From: Oscillospiraceae bacterium
Lineage (GTDB): Bacteria; Bacillota; Clostridia; Oscillospirales; Oscillospiraceae
Assembly: GCA_017935145.1 (NCBI GenBank)
Contig: JAGBIE010000001.1
Location: 38,947-102,946, forward strand
Direction of reading: 5' to 3'
DNA length: 64,000 bases
The position numbers and the translations under genes were made by a program. Within the stretch, counting starts at the first letter, position 1. Every line of letters starts with the position of its first letter. The notes below the pieces were generated by a model that saw only the letters and a list, made by a program, of their open reading frames with translations, did no database searches and was not told the origin of the DNA. This document shows, piece by piece, positions 24,986 to 35,100 of this stretch.

Positions 24986-26337
24986 GCTTTGACGCCTCCC
25001 TTCTGTGCCTTTTCGTAGCCACGGGCAAAGGCGTAACCCTGTTTGTTGACTTCCATCAGAGGACGGTGAGCGGGGCACACATAGGAGCAGCAAGCACACT
25101 CGATGCACTGACGGGTACCGGCTTTAATGAGAATTTCGTAACGAGTCTTGGGGTCAGCCTCTTCCTGCAAGGTGGCCTTGTTGATGGTGGTGGGGTCAAC
25201 ACCCATGGGGCACACAGCCACGCAACGACCGCAGTGGATGCAGGCGGAGGGTTCGGAAAGCTTGGCATCCTTCTTGTTCATAGCAAGGATGGCGGAGGTA
25301 GCCTTCACGATGGGGTCTTCCAGAGTACCCACGGCACGGCCCAACATAGGACCGCCGATGAGAACCTTGCCGGGTTCAGCCTTGGTGCCAACTTCTTCCA
25401 AGAGGGCGCTGACGCGGGTGCCGATGGGCACAATCAGGTTCTTGGGTTCAGCCACGGCACTGCCGTCCACGGTAACAATGCGGTCCACCAGAGGCATACC
25501 GGTGCGGATGTAGTAGGCAACTTTTGCCAGAGAAGAAACGTTAATGATAAGTACGCCAAGGTTTGCCATACGCTGCCCCTGCATAGTAACCTTGCCGGTT
25601 ACGTTGTACAGAAGCACCTGCTTAGCACCCTGAGGATACACGGTGTTCAGTTCACGAACTTCCATGCTGTCATCGCCGGCAAACTTCTCACGGAGCAGGG
25701 CGATGGCATCGGCCTTGTTGGACTCGATGCAGATGACGCACTTCTTGCAGCCGATGAACTGCTTCATCATATACATACCGTCAGCCACCAAGTCGCTGTG
25801 GTCCAGCATCATACGGTGGTCACTGGTGATGTAGGGTTCGCATTCTGCGCCGTTGACCAGAATGGTGTCAATTTCGGCAGTTCTGGCAGCATCCAACTTC
25901 TTCCACACGGGGAAGGCGGCGCCGCCCAGACCAACAACACCGCTCAGGCGGCACAGTTCCAAAAACTCATCCAAATTTTCGGGATATTTGGGGGGCTGCA
26001 CGTTGGGGTCCAGTTCCATCTTACCATCGGATTCGATGCGGATGGCCGTGGTCTCTTTACCATTGGGCAGAGCCAAGGGGCCGATTTCCACAACCGTACC
26101 GGAGATGGTAGCGTGGACGGGGGAAGAAATGGAAGTTTCGTCCTCCCGAGCGATGAGTTGTCCCACACGCACGTGGTCGCCCACTTCCACCACGGGGATG
26201 GCTGCTGCGCCGTAGTGCATGTTCATAGGAAGCAGAACTTCCTTAGGGCATGCCATGGCAACAGGAGTGCAACCTGCGGTGTTTTTGTTGTGAGGCACGT
26301 GCAGGGACGAGATGTCTTTTCTTTTCTTGGAAAACAT
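24982..26337 (-). CDS. rnfC: RnfC-like NADH-binding iron-sulfur subunit
   Basis: A 451-residue peripheral subunit. It has an N-terminal barrel-sandwich part (VGDHVRVGQLIA), the NADH/FMN Rossmann-type motif GLGGAAFPVWKKL and VNGAECEPYITSD, an SLBB domain, and two 4Fe-4S motifs: C366-C369-C372-C376 (CIHCGRCVAVCP) and C411-C414-C417-C421 (CIECACCSYVCP). In normal Rnf it passes electrons between NAD and RnfB. All recognisable cofactor motifs are intact, in contrast to RnfA/E. The start at 26337 has AGGAGGAG nine bases upstream. It follows apbE by 61 nt. Confidence 0.93.
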   Translation of the reverse strand: MFSKKRKDISSLHVPHNKNTAGCTPVAMACPKEVLLPMNMHYGAAAIPVVEVGDHVRVGQLIAREDETSISSPVHATISGTVVEIGPLALPNGKETTAIRIESDGKMELDPNVQPPKYPENLDEFLELCRLSGVVGLGGAAFPVWKKLDAARTAEIDTILVNGAECEPYITSDHRMMLDHSDLVADGMYMMKQFIGCKKCVICIESNKADAIALLREKFAGDDSMEVRELNTVYPQGAKQVLLYNVTGKVTMQGQRMANLGVLIINVSSLAKVAYYIRTGMPLVDRIVTVDGSAVAEPKNLIVPIGTRVSALLEEVGTKAEPGKVLIGGPMLGRAVGTLEDPIVKATSAILAMNKKDAKLSEPSACIHCGRCVAVCPMGVDPTTINKATLQEEADPKTRYEILIKAGTRQCIECACCSYVCPAHRPLMEVNKQGYAFARGYEKAQKGGVKA

Positions 26338-26398
26338 GGTTGGCTTCTCCTCCTTTGTATTTGCCTGAGGGCAAGTAGATACATTTATGACAAGTGGG

Positions 26399-27436
26399 TT
26401 ACGCCTCAAAATCGACCGTCAGGTTGGGGGTGGTTTTCACTTCTCCTGTGGAGAAAATCCAAATCACCTGCACCTGAGGCATGGTGCTGACAAGTTTTAG
26501 TCCATCTTCATAACTCATGCAAAACAGTGCCGTGGACAGCGCATCTGCCAAGCCACTGTCGGGAGTCAGGATGGAAACCGCGTCAACATAGTTTGCGGGA
26601 TACAGAGTATCCTTATCGATAATGTGGTGATACCGCACATTGTTTACAGTGTAATAGCGCTCGTAGTTACCAGAGGTCACACAAGCGGTGCCGCGGATGG
26701 TAGTGTAGGCAGAATAGGAATTCTGCGGGTCTTTGGGGTCTTTAAAACCGGTGCGCCATCCGCTGCCGTCCGGCTTATCCCCAATGGTGCGGATATTTCC
26801 GCCGATGTTCAGCACATAGCCGTTGCAGCCTTGTGCCGATAGATGTTTGGCTGCCATTTCTGTGGCGTAGCCCTTGCCCAAAGCGCCTACATCTACCGAT
26901 GCTTTGGGGTCTGTGAGACGGACGGTGGAATTTTCCTTGTCAATCTCCAAGAGGGAAATGTCTGTGTGTTTGGAAGCTTCTTCCAAGGCTGTGGGGTCGG
27001 GCAGGGAAGTGCCCGCGGTGCGGGCATCGTGCCAAAGACGAAGCACCGCGCCCAACATGATGTTGGTTTCGCCTTGGGTTAAGGTGTAAATCTCTTTGGC
27101 GTAGAGTAAAAAGTCGATGAGTTTTTTATCCACCTTCACTGCTTCGCCACCGGCAAGGCGGTTTACGGTGCAGAGGTTATTCATGCCGGAGTATTCGTGG
27201 TAGATATCGAACAGTTTGTGGTATTCTTCGAGGATAGAAGAAACCTCCGTGGAACGGCTTTCAAACCGTTCCACGGAGTCTCCTGCGTAACTATATACAT
27301 AGGAGACAGTATCGAAGTAGTTGAAGAACACTACTCCGCGAGGATCAATCTTTGTTTCTTGGGGAGTACATCCTGCAAGACCCAAGAAGAGTCCCAGCAG
27401 GCACAAGATGGCGATTCCTCGTTTCACTTGGTGCAA
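26399..27436 (-). CDS. apbE: FAD:protein FMN transferase (ApbE), lipoprotein
   Basis: A 345-residue lipoprotein (lipobox LGLAGC, Cys23) that attaches FMN to Thr/Ser of partner proteins outside the membrane. Family motifs: FNYFDTVSYVY near the start, DVGALGKGYATEMAAKHL (the KGYA core), LNIGGNIRTIG, VTSGNYERYY and HHIIDKDT, then a C-terminal SGLADALSTALF. The likely targets are RnfD, RnfG and the two-domain lipoprotein in this operon. The start is uncertain: TTG 27436 fits with AGGAG nine bases upstream; TTG 27445 and GTG 27424 are alternatives that leave the signal peptide intact. It is 28 nt after the lipoprotein gene. Confidence 0.92.
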   Translation of the reverse strand: MHQVKRGIAILCLLGLFLGLAGCTPQETKIDPRGVVFFNYFDTVSYVYSYAGDSVERFESRSTEVSSILEEYHKLFDIYHEYSGMNNLCTVNRLAGGEAVKVDKKLIDFLLYAKEIYTLTQGETNIMLGAVLRLWHDARTAGTSLPDPTALEEASKHTDISLLEIDKENSTVRLTDPKASVDVGALGKGYATEMAAKHLSAQGCNGYVLNIGGNIRTIGDKPDGSGWRTGFKDPKDPQNSYSAYTTIRGTACVTSGNYERYYTVNNVRYHHIIDKDTLYPANYVDAVSILTPDSGLADALSTALFCMSYEDGLKLVSTMPQVQVIWIFSTGEVKTTPNLTVDFEA

Positions 27437-27464
27437 AAATACCAACTCCTATTTGGCGGAAAAA

Positions 27465-28523
27465 TTAGCGAGCGTAGTTGACAGATTCAGCAACAACGGC
27501 GCAGATGCCGGTGATCTGCATGGTGCAGCCAGCGTCCAGAAGAGCCTTGTCGGTGGAGATGTAGTGGTTGTTGACAACGGTGGTTTCCATAGCAGCAACT
27601 TCAGCACCGGTCTTACCAACAACGTAAGCGGAGAAAGCAGCAGACTGGATGTACCATTCCTTCACGGTGCCGCCTTCCACGTTGGGAGCGCCGAACTTAG
27701 CCATGTTGTAGCCTTCCTTCAGTTCACGCTTGGTGCCAGCATAAGTGGTGGCGCCGATGGAACCGTCAGCCTTGATGGCGATCTTGGGCTGGATAGCGTC
27801 GTTGAGGGAGGCAAGGATCTTGCCGTCAGCGCCAACAACGGTAGCAGCGAAGTCGGTGTACATAGCAGCCAGACCTTCAGCGTCGGCGGTAGCAGCCTTG
27901 GTGGCAGCGTCAACGGTGGTCTTAGCAGCAACGCCCAGCTTGAAGGAGTCAGCCTTAGCCTTGAAGGAAACAGCCTGGTCGTCCTTGCCAGCCTTGTCAA
28001 CAGCTTCCATGAAGTCAGTGATCTGCATGGTGCAGCCAGCATCCAGAAGAGCCTTGTCGGTGGAGATCAGGTGGTTGTTGACGGTCTGGGTTTCCAGAGC
28101 GGCAACTTCAGCAGCGGTCTTGCCAACAACATAGTTTTCGAAAGCAGCGGCCTGAACGTACCATTCCTTCACGGTGCCACCTTCCACGTTGGGAGCGCCG
28201 TACTTAGCCATGTTGTAGTCTTCCTTCAGTTCGAACTTGGTCTTGAAGGTCTTTTCAGCTTCCACAGCGCCTTCAGCAACGTTCATCTTGTTCTGGGCAA
28301 CGTCAATACGGCAGGCAACGATCTTGCCGTCAGCGTCAGTGACGATGGTAGCAACGGTAGCGTCAACCTGAGCGTTACCGGTTTTGGAGGAGGCGGTGGA
28401 GACCACAACGCCCATGCCCAGCTTGTACTCATTTTCGGTCACAGCGGGAGTCTTTTCGCCGCCGCAAGCGACCAAAGACAGGACCAGGCAGACCAGAAGA
28501 GCGACAGAAATAAGCTTTTTCAT
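27465..28523 (-). CDS. Lipoprotein with two near-identical FMN-binding-like repeats
   Basis: A 352-residue secreted lipoprotein (lipobox SLVAC, Cys20, then GGEK). Two repeats of about 169 residues share long identical blocks (MAKYGAPNVEGGTVKEWY / MAKFGAPNVEGGTVKEWY; STDKALLDAGCTMQIT in both). The block DAGCT (residues 161-165 and 330-334) lies where FMN_bind domains carry D-x-x-SGAT, so Thr165 and Thr334 could be flavinylated, with Cys replacing Ala. The domain name is by position and operon, not by a full signature. Tandem flavin lipoproteins, such as PplA of Listeria, pass electrons to outside acceptors. It is the first gene of the operon, with GAAAGGA upstream of ATG 28523. Confidence 0.7.
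   Translation of the reverse strand: MKKLISVALLVCLVLSLVACGGEKTPAVTENEYKLGMGVVVSTASSKTGNAQVDATVATIVTDADGKIVACRIDVAQNKMNVAEGAVEAEKTFKTKFELKEDYNMAKYGAPNVEGGTVKEWYVQAAAFENYVVGKTAAEVAALETQTVNNHLISTDKALLDAGCTMQITDFMEAVDKAGKDDQAVSFKAKADSFKLGVAAKTTVDAATKAATADAEGLAAMYTDFAATVVGADGKILASLNDAIQPKIAIKADGSIGATTYAGTKRELKEGYNMAKFGAPNVEGGTVKEWYIQSAAFSAYVVGKTGAEVAAMETTVVNNHYISTDKALLDAGCTMQITGICAVVAESVNYAR
27651..27725. repeat. Direct repeat copy 1 (in flavin lipoprotein gene)
   Basis: This 75-nt stretch recurs at 28158-28232, offset by 507 nt, with three mismatches by eye (72 of 75). It codes for the second-repeat GAPNVEGGTVKEWY block. A further close pair lies at about 27510-27575 and 28017-28082. Near identity also at third codon positions points to a recent duplication. 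Confidence 0.85.
28158..28232. repeat. Direct repeat copy 2 (in flavin lipoprotein gene)
   Basis: Partner of 27651-27725; it codes for the first-repeat copy of the same protein block. The offset of 507 nt equals 169 codons. Confidence 0.85.
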
Positions 28524-28529
28524 AGTTTG

Positions 28530-28838
28530 GATTTCCTTTCTCAATTGAAAATTCTCTTTCGGTACAGATACATCTGAACCTACCCAACATTGTCCCGTTT
28601 GGGGCGGGGCGATTTGACCAGCAGAACGGTTGTTGCACTCCCATGCCGCATTCCACTGTGCCAAAGAGGATTGTTGTTTCTCCGCATAAGGTAAACGACT
28701 TATAAAGTCGTTCGCATTACACGGACAAATGGCTACCGCAGTAAAACAATCCCAAGACAGACGAATCGCCGCAGGAACAAAGATTCCGTGCGGCAAAGGA
28801 TTCTGACGAGGGGTTTTTCAAAACTACGGCATCAGCCA
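28530..28838 (-). ncRNA. Long structured leader of the Rnf-like operon
   Basis: About 315 nt separate the promoter from the lipoprotein start, with no gene. On the minus strand GATTGTT pairs with AACAATC (28751-28757 with 28668-28674), enclosing an 8-pair helix CCGTGTAA/TTATGCGG and a hairpin AACGACTT-TAT-AAGTCGTT (28691-28709). A second closing helix CTCTTTGG/CCGAAAGAG surrounds GC-rich hairpins including CCCCGCCCC...CGGG and CAGATGTATCTG. No FMN riboswitch or B12 box is visible, and no terminator-like hairpin with a T run. It looks like a regulated leader; the ligand, if any, is unknown. Confidence 0.5.
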
Positions 28839-28844
28839 TATAGG

Positions 28845-28873
28845 ATTCTATCATTTTCTTCTGAAAAAGTCAA
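28845..28873 (-). promoter_or_regulatory. Promoter of the Rnf-like operon
   Basis: Minus-strand TTGACT (28868-28873), 17-nt spacer, TAGAAT (28845-28850) with extended -10 TGA. It is one of the strongest promoters in the window by match to consensus. Confidence 0.8.
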
Positions 28874-28924
28874 GAAAAACCACAGAAAAAAGGGCATAAT
28901 CCCCACAAATTGGAAAAGATGAAG

Positions 28925-28960
28925 AAAACACCGCACGGAATGCTCCTTGCGGTGTTTTTT
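28925..28960 (-). terminator. Terminator of the purine operon
   Basis: AAAACACCGCA (28925-28935) pairs with TGCGGTGTTTT (28948-28958), directly after fhs on the minus strand. Confidence 0.88.
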
Positions 28961-28965
28961 ACTCG

Positions 28966-30639
28966 TTAAAACAGACCGGAAATTTTGCCGTTTTCGTCCA
29001 CATCGATTCTCTCTGCGGCGGGTACTTTGGGAAGACCTGGCATGGTCATAATATCACCTGTCAGCGCCACCAAGAAACCTGCACCCGCGGAAACTTTCAG
29101 GTTTCGCACCGTCACGGTAAAGCCCGTGGGCGCACCCAAGAGGGCAGGGTCATCGGAGAAGGAATACTGAGTTTTTGCCATGCAGATGGGCAGTTTATCG
29201 TAGCCCAATTCGCGAAGTTGCGCTGCCTGCTTTTTGGCATTTGCCGTGAGCATGACACCATCAGCACCATAGACATTTTTGCAAATGTCTTCCAGTTTCT
29301 TTTCAATGGAATCTTCCGTGTTGTAGGCAAAGCGGAAGTCTTTTTCCTCTTCGCAGAGGCGAATCACTTCTGCAGCCAAGGCTTTGCCACCTTCGCCACC
29401 CTTAGCCCACACTTCGCTCAGCGCCACATTCACGCCCAGCGCCTTGCACTCTTCTTCCACCAAGCGGAGTTCCTGTTCCGTATCCGTGGGGAAGGCGTTA
29501 ATGGCCACCACGCAGGGAAGTCCATAGACATTTTTAATGTTGTTCACATGGCGCAGAAGGTTGGGAAGACCCTTTTTGAGGGCATCGAGATTTTCCTCGT
29601 TCAGTTCTGCCTTGGGCACACCACCGTGATTCTTGAGCGCCCGCACTGTGGCGACCACCACCACAGCATCGGGGCTGAGACCCGAAAGACGGCACTTAAT
29701 ATCCAGGAACTTTTCTGCGCCCAAGTCAGCGCCAAAGCCTGCTTCCGTTACCGTGTAGTCAGAAAGATGAAGCGCCAGTTTTGTTGCCATGACGGAGTTA
29801 CAACCATGGGCAATATTGGCAAAAGGACCGCCGTGAACCAAAGCGGGCGTACCCTCCAAGGTCTGTACCAAGTTGGGCTTGAGAGCATCCTTGAGCAGGG
29901 CAGTCATAGCGCCCTCTGCCTTCAAATCGGAAGCGGTGATGGGCTTGCCACTACGGCTGTATGCCACCACCATGCGACCAAGACGGGCTTTCAGGTCGGT
30001 GATGGAGGAACTGAGACACAGCACCGCCATGACTTCCGATGCCACGGTGATATCATAGCCATCCTCACGGGGTACACCGTGGGCAGCGCCACCCAAACCA
30101 TCCACCACATTGCGCAGTTGACGGTCGTTCATATCCACGCATCGTCTCCACACGATTTTGCGGGTATCAATATCCAAGGCATTGCCCTGATGGATGTGGT
30201 TATCCAGCATGGCGGCAAGAAGGTTGTTGGCTGCGCCGATGGCATGGAAGTCACCGGTGAAATGGAGGTTAATATCCTCCATGGGAACCACTTGCGCATA
30301 ACCGCCACCTGCTGCGCCACCCTTGACACCGAACACGGGACCCAAGGAGGGCTCGCGCAGGGCGACCATCACATTCTTGCCCAAGGCTTTCATGCCGTCC
30401 GCCAAGCCTACAGTGGTGGTGGTTTTACCCTCGCCCGCGGGGGTGGGGTTAATGGCGGTGACCAAGATGAGTTTTCCCTGTTTGCCCGCAGTTTCTTTCA
30501 GCATGCGGTAGTCGATTTTGGCTTTATAAGAGCCATATTGCTCCAAATAGTCCTCGCTGATGCCAGCCACTTTCGCAATGTCGCGGATGTGCTTCATTTG
30601 GCAGGACTGAGCAATCTCAATATCACTTTTGTAAGTCAT
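28966..30639 (-). CDS. fhs: Formate-tetrahydrofolate ligase
   Basis: A 557-residue enzyme making 10-formyl-THF from formate, THF and ATP. The ATP-binding loop is [18 protein letters not shown], and the conserved [23 protein letters not shown] follows in two stretches near residue 95-115. The C-terminal [17 protein letters not shown] and [13 protein letters not shown] are typical. Being last in the purine operon, it supplies formyl groups for PurN and the PurH formyltransferase. In anaerobes it is also part of the Wood-Ljungdahl methyl branch, but no other gene of that route is here. Two ATGs overlap; 30639 is chosen (GGAGG seven bases upstream) over 30642. Confidence 0.97.
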   Translation of the reverse strand: MTYKSDIEIAQSCQMKHIRDIAKVAGISEDYLEQYGSYKAKIDYRMLKETAGKQGKLILVTAINPTPAGEGKTTTTVGLADGMKALGKNVMVALREPSLGPVFGVKGGAAGGGYAQVVPMEDINLHFTGDFHAIGAANNLLAAMLDNHIHQGNALDIDTRKIVWRRCVDMNDRQLRNVVDGLGGAAHGVPREDGYDITVASEVMAVLCLSSSITDLKARLGRMVVAYSRSGKPITASDLKAEGAMTALLKDALKPNLVQTLEGTPALVHGGPFANIAHGCNSVMATKLALHLSDYTVTEAGFGADLGAEKFLDIKCRLSGLSPDAVVVVATVRALKNHGGVPKAELNEENLDALKKGLPNLLRHVNNIKNVYGLPCVVAINAFPTDTEQELRLVEEECKALGVNVALSEVWAKGGEGGKALAAEVIRLCEEEKDFRFAYNTEDSIEKKLEDICKNVYGADGVMLTANAKKQAAQLRELGYDKLPICMAKTQYSFSDDPALLGAPTGFTVTVRNLKVSAGAGFLVALTGDIMTMPGLPKVPAAERIDVDENGKISGLF

Positions 30640-30651
30640 CATGTCGCCTCC

Positions 30652-32160
30652 TTACACCTTGGAGTTGGAGGTACTGCGCAGGGTAACATCGTGGTAGCCA
30701 CCCTCTACGATGGAGGTAGCGGAAACCAAGTTGAGCTTGGCTTCTTTTTGGAGTTGAGGGATGGTCAAAACGCCACAGTTACACATGGTGGATTTCACCT
30801 TGTACAGGCTCTTTTCCACATTGTCGTGGAGAGAGCCAGCGTAGGTCACATAGGAGTCCACGCCCTCTTCAAAGGCCAGTTTGCTCTTGCCACCCAAGTC
30901 GTAGCGCTGCCAGTTTCTGGCGCGGTTGGAGCCTTCGCCCCAGTATTCCTTCACATACACACCATTGACCAAAAGTTTATTGGTGGGGCTTTCATCAAAG
31001 CGGGCAAAATAGCGACCGAGCATGAGGAAATCCGCGCCCATGGCCAGAGCAAGGGTCATGTGATAGTCATGGACAATGCCACCATCGGAGCAGATGGGCA
31101 CATAAATGCCCGTTTCCTGAAAATATTCATCACGGGCAGCAGCTACTTCGATGAGTGCCGTAGCCTGACCGCGACCAATACCCTTGGTCTCGCGGGTGAT
31201 GCAGATACTGCCACCGCCAATACCGACTTTGACAAAATCAGCGCCAGCCTCAGCAAGGAAGCGGAAACCGTCTCTGTCCACCACGTTGCCAGCGCCAATT
31301 TTCACGCTGTCGCCATAGTGTTCCCGCACCCAGTCGATGGTCTTTTTCTGCCAAACGGAGTAGCCCTCGGAAGAGTCGATGCAGAGCACATCAGCGCCGG
31401 CCTCTACCAAGGCGGGGACGCGCTCGGCAAAGTCGCGGGAGTTGATGCCAGCGCCAACCATGTAGCGCTTGTCGGCATCCTGCAGACCCAAGGGATGTTC
31501 CTTGTGCTCTGCATAGTCCTTGCGGAAGACAAAGTACATGAGATTGCCATTATCATCCACAATGGGGAGGGAATTGAGTTTGTTATCCCAAATAATATCG
31601 TTGGCTTCCTTCAAGGTGGTGGAAGCGGGAGCAGTGATGAGTTTGGCGAGAGGCGTCATGAAATCCTTGACCTTCACATCGGGATTCATACGGCTGACGC
31701 GGTAGTCACGGCTGGTGACAATGCCCAAAAGTTTGCCGTTGGGCTGAGCATCGGCAGTGATGGCCACAGTGGAGAAACCGTTTTCCTCTTTCAGTGCCAA
31801 AACATCCGCCAAAGTATGCTCGGGGGTCAGGTTGGAGGCAGAAACCACAAAGCCTGCCTTGTGGCTCTTGACTTTTCGCACCATGGCAGCCTCAGACTCA
31901 ATGGACTGAGAGCCAAAGATGAAACTCATGCCGCCCTCTTTTGCCAAGGCGATGGCGAGAGTATCGTTGGAAACAGATTGCATAATGGCGGAAACCATGG
32001 GGATATTCAGAGAGATAGGGCACTCTTCCTGCCCTTTGCGGAAGCGCACCAAGGGGGTTTTCAGACACACATTGTTGGGCACGCAGTTTTCATCCGTATA
32101 ACCGGGCACCAGCAGATATTCACTAAAGGTGTGGGATGCCTCGGGATAGTAGTAAGCCAT
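30652..32160 (-). CDS. guaB: IMP dehydrogenase, CBS-containing, long-flap type
   Basis: A 502-residue IMP dehydrogenase converting IMP to XMP with NAD+. A CBS pair is inserted at about residues 100-220 ([23 protein letters not shown]). The catalytic Cys loop is [13 protein letters not shown], and the mobile flap carries [11 protein letters not shown] with the Arg-Tyr pair. These motifs, and CSDGGIV and [13 protein letters not shown], resemble the eukaryote-like IMPDH of Tritrichomonas foetus more than GuaB of Bacillus (GPGSICTTR), a known subfamily in some bacteria. It lies between purL and fhs with tight spacing, so GMP synthesis is tied to IMP synthesis. Confidence 0.95.
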   Translation of the reverse strand: MAYYYPEASHTFSEYLLVPGYTDENCVPNNVCLKTPLVRFRKGQEECPISLNIPMVSAIMQSVSNDTLAIALAKEGGMSFIFGSQSIESEAAMVRKVKSHKAGFVVSASNLTPEHTLADVLALKEENGFSTVAITADAQPNGKLLGIVTSRDYRVSRMNPDVKVKDFMTPLAKLITAPASTTLKEANDIIWDNKLNSLPIVDDNGNLMYFVFRKDYAEHKEHPLGLQDADKRYMVGAGINSRDFAERVPALVEAGADVLCIDSSEGYSVWQKKTIDWVREHYGDSVKIGAGNVVDRDGFRFLAEAGADFVKVGIGGGSICITRETKGIGRGQATALIEVAAARDEYFQETGIYVPICSDGGIVHDYHMTLALAMGADFLMLGRYFARFDESPTNKLLVNGVYVKEYWGEGSNRARNWQRYDLGGKSKLAFEEGVDSYVTYAGSLHDNVEKSLYKVKSTMCNCGVLTIPQLQKEAKLNLVSATSIVEGGYHDVTLRSTSNSKV

Positions 32161-32174
32161 AGTAAACTTCCTCC

Positions 32175-35100
32175 TTATTTGAAATACCGCACAGCAGAGC
32201 GGAACAGTTGCATATCAAACTCACCGCAACTATTGCGGTAGAGATACTTACCCACGCGTTCGGAATGCCCCATCTTGCCCAAGACGCGACCATCGGGAGA
32301 GGTGATGCCTTCAATGGCAAACACAGAGCCGTTGGGGTTGAGAGCAGTGTCCATACTGGGCATGCCGTTTTCATCGCAGTACTGGGTGGCAATTTGACCG
32401 TTTTCTGCCAAAGAACGCACCAGTTCATCGCTGGCGAGGAATCGGCCTTCGCCGTGGGAGATGGGTACTGTGTAAACCTTACCCACTTCTGCCCCCTGTA
32501 GCCAAGGAGATTTGTTGGAGCAGACACGGGTTTTCACCAAACCCGACTGATGGCGACCGATGGTGTTGTAGGTGAGGGTGGGGCAATTCTCATCGGTGTC
32601 CAAAATCTTGCCGTAGGGTACAAGACCCAACTTAATCAGGGCTTGGAAGCCGTTGCACACGCCCAGCATGAGACCATCCCGTTCATCTAGCAGTTTCATG
32701 ACCTGCTCTTTTACCGCAGGATTGCGGAAGAAGGCGGTAATAAACTTGGCAGAGCCATCGGGCTCATCGCCGCCGGAGAAACCACCGGGGATGAAAATGC
32801 CTTGGGAATCGGCAATCTTCTTTGCCAAGGTTTCCACACTGCGGGAAACATCTTCGGCAGTTTGGTTGCGGATGACAAAGATTTCTGCATCTGCACCCGC
32901 CTGCATCATGGCGCGGGCGGAGTCATATTCGCAGTTGGTGCCGGGGAACACGGGAATGAGGAACTTGGGCTTTGCCACCTTCACCGCAGGAGCGGCTACC
33001 TCTGTGGTGTGGTAGATAAAGGCTTCGGGCGTGCCGACATCCTCCGTCTTGGTGGCGTAAACATCCTCCAACACGGCTTCATTTTCGGAAAGAAGTTCCG
33101 CGATGGCAACACTTTCTGCGCCCAAGGAGATTCTGCCGTCATCGGTGGTGCGACCCAAATAGATGGCGCTATCCACATCTTCCGTCAGTTCTGCTACAAT
33201 GGCGCCAGGCATGGGGGTAAACCAGTCTACATCGCTGTTTTCCGCCTCAAAGCCGATTTCGTTGCCGAAACTCATCTTCATAATGCCTTCGGCAATGCCG
33301 TATTCCACCGCCCAAGCGGATTTCACCTTGCCCGCGTTTTTCAGAGCGTAGAAACGATCCCAAGCGGATTTACTATCCTCTGTGGCAAAGAGATACACGG
33401 GATTGCCCGCCTCTTTAAACTCAGGAGAGAGGACTTCGCTTGCCAAAATGGGGCAAACGGCAAAGGAGATGAGGGTGGGAGGCACATCCATGTCCATAAA
33501 AGAGCCACTCATGGAGTCCTTACCACCGATGGCTGCCGCGGAAAGTTCCAACTGGGCATCCATAGCGCCCAAGAGGGCGGCAAAGGGTTTGCCCCAGCGC
33601 TGGGGTTCCGTTCTCAGCCGTTCAAAGAACTCTTGGAAAGAGAGATAAACCTTTTTATAGTCTGCACCTGCTGCCACCAATTTGGCAACGGAGGTGTACA
33701 CTGCGCCGTGAGCGCCTGCATAGGGACTCACAGTGAGCATTTCGGGGTCGCAACCCCATGCCATGACGCTGGCCTGCTCCGTTTCCTGCCCAGGCAGAAC
33801 GGGGAACAGTGCCGCCATGGCTTGGGTGGGCGTTCTTTGGGTTTTGCCACCAAAGGGCATCAGCACACTGCCTGCACCGATGGTGGAGTCAAAGCGTTCA
33901 ATGAGACCTCTGCGGCTGCCACAGGCCAAAGAGCCTGCCATTTCCCGCAAAGAGGTGAAGCGAGGCGCAGTCAAGGGGGCTTTATCCGCTTCTTTCACGC
34001 ACACGGAGGCTTCTTTGGTTGCGCCATTGGTATCCAAGAACGCGCGGGAGAGGTTGGCGATGGTTTTACCGCGCCACTGCATGACCATGCGGGCTTCTTC
34101 GGTCACCTCAGCCACAATGTAGGCCTCCAAGTTTTCCTTGGCAGCGGCCTCCATAAAGGCATCGGCATCCTTCTTTTCTACCACCACGGCCATGCGTTCC
34201 TGACTTTCGGAGATGGCCAGTTCCGTGCCGTCTAAGCCTTCATACTTTTTCCGTACGGCATCCAAATTGATGCGCAGACCGTCTGCCAATTCGCCAATGG
34301 CCACGGATACACCGCCTGCGCCAAAGTCGTTACAGCGCTTAATGAGACGGGTCACATTGCCGTCACGGAACAGACGCTGAATTTTGCGTTCTTCGGGGGC
34401 GTTACCCTTCTGCACTTCGGAAGCCATGGTAGTGAGGGATTTCTGGTTGTGGCTCTTGGAAGAGCCCGTAGCACCGCCAATGCCGTCACGGCCAGTTCTG
34501 CCACCCAACAGGATGACCACATCCCCCGCCGCGGGGCGTTCACGCACTACATTTTCCGCAGGAGCGGCGGCGATGACTGCGCCACACTCCAAGCGTTTTG
34601 CCACATAGCCGGGGTGATACACCTCTGCCACATGACCCGTGGCAAGACCAATTTGGTTGCCATAGGAGGAATAACCAGCCGCCGCCGTTTGGGCAAGTTT
34701 CCGCTGAGGAAGTTTGCCCGCGGGAGTATCGGAAAGAGCCGTGCGGGGGTCGCCACCGCCGGTGAAGCGCATGGCCTGATGCACATAGGCACGCCCCGAC
34801 AGAGGATCGCGGATGCAACCGCCGATGCAGGTGGCCGCACCGCCAAAGGGCTCAATTTCCGTGGGATGGTTATGGGTTTCGTTTTTAAACATAAAGAGCC
34901 AATCCTGCTTTTTACCATCCACCACAGCGGGCACATGGATGGAACAGGCGTTAATCTCTTCACTTTCGTCCAATTCAGGGAGTAAACCCCGTTTTTTCAG
35001 GGTCTTTGCACCGATGGTTGCCAAATCCATGAGGGTTTGGGGACGCTTTGCCGCCTTTTCTTCCCCATAGACCTCCACACGGGCGGCAAGATAGCGCTCA

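Noticed and set aside
26338..26409. N-terminal extension of RnfC starting at 26409
   Set aside because: The extra 24 residues are not RnfC-like, and ATG 26337 has an ideal AGGAGGAG ribosome binding site.
28524..28844. FMN or cobalamin riboswitch before the Rnf-like operon
   Set aside because: The conserved cores of either class could not be found on the minus strand, though the leader is structured.
20759..28960. A hidden or frameshifted rnfB in the Rnf-like operon
   Set aside because: All genes abut or overlap and no stretch is free for a 250-300 residue ferredoxin-type protein; no extra CxxCxxCxxxCP clusters occur outside RnfC.
29218..32241. A 1007-codon open frame on the plus strand opposite fhs and guaB
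   Set aside because: It is antisense to two certain genes, has no ribosome binding site, and its translation is rich in His and Gly as expected for a shadow frame of G+C-rich codons.
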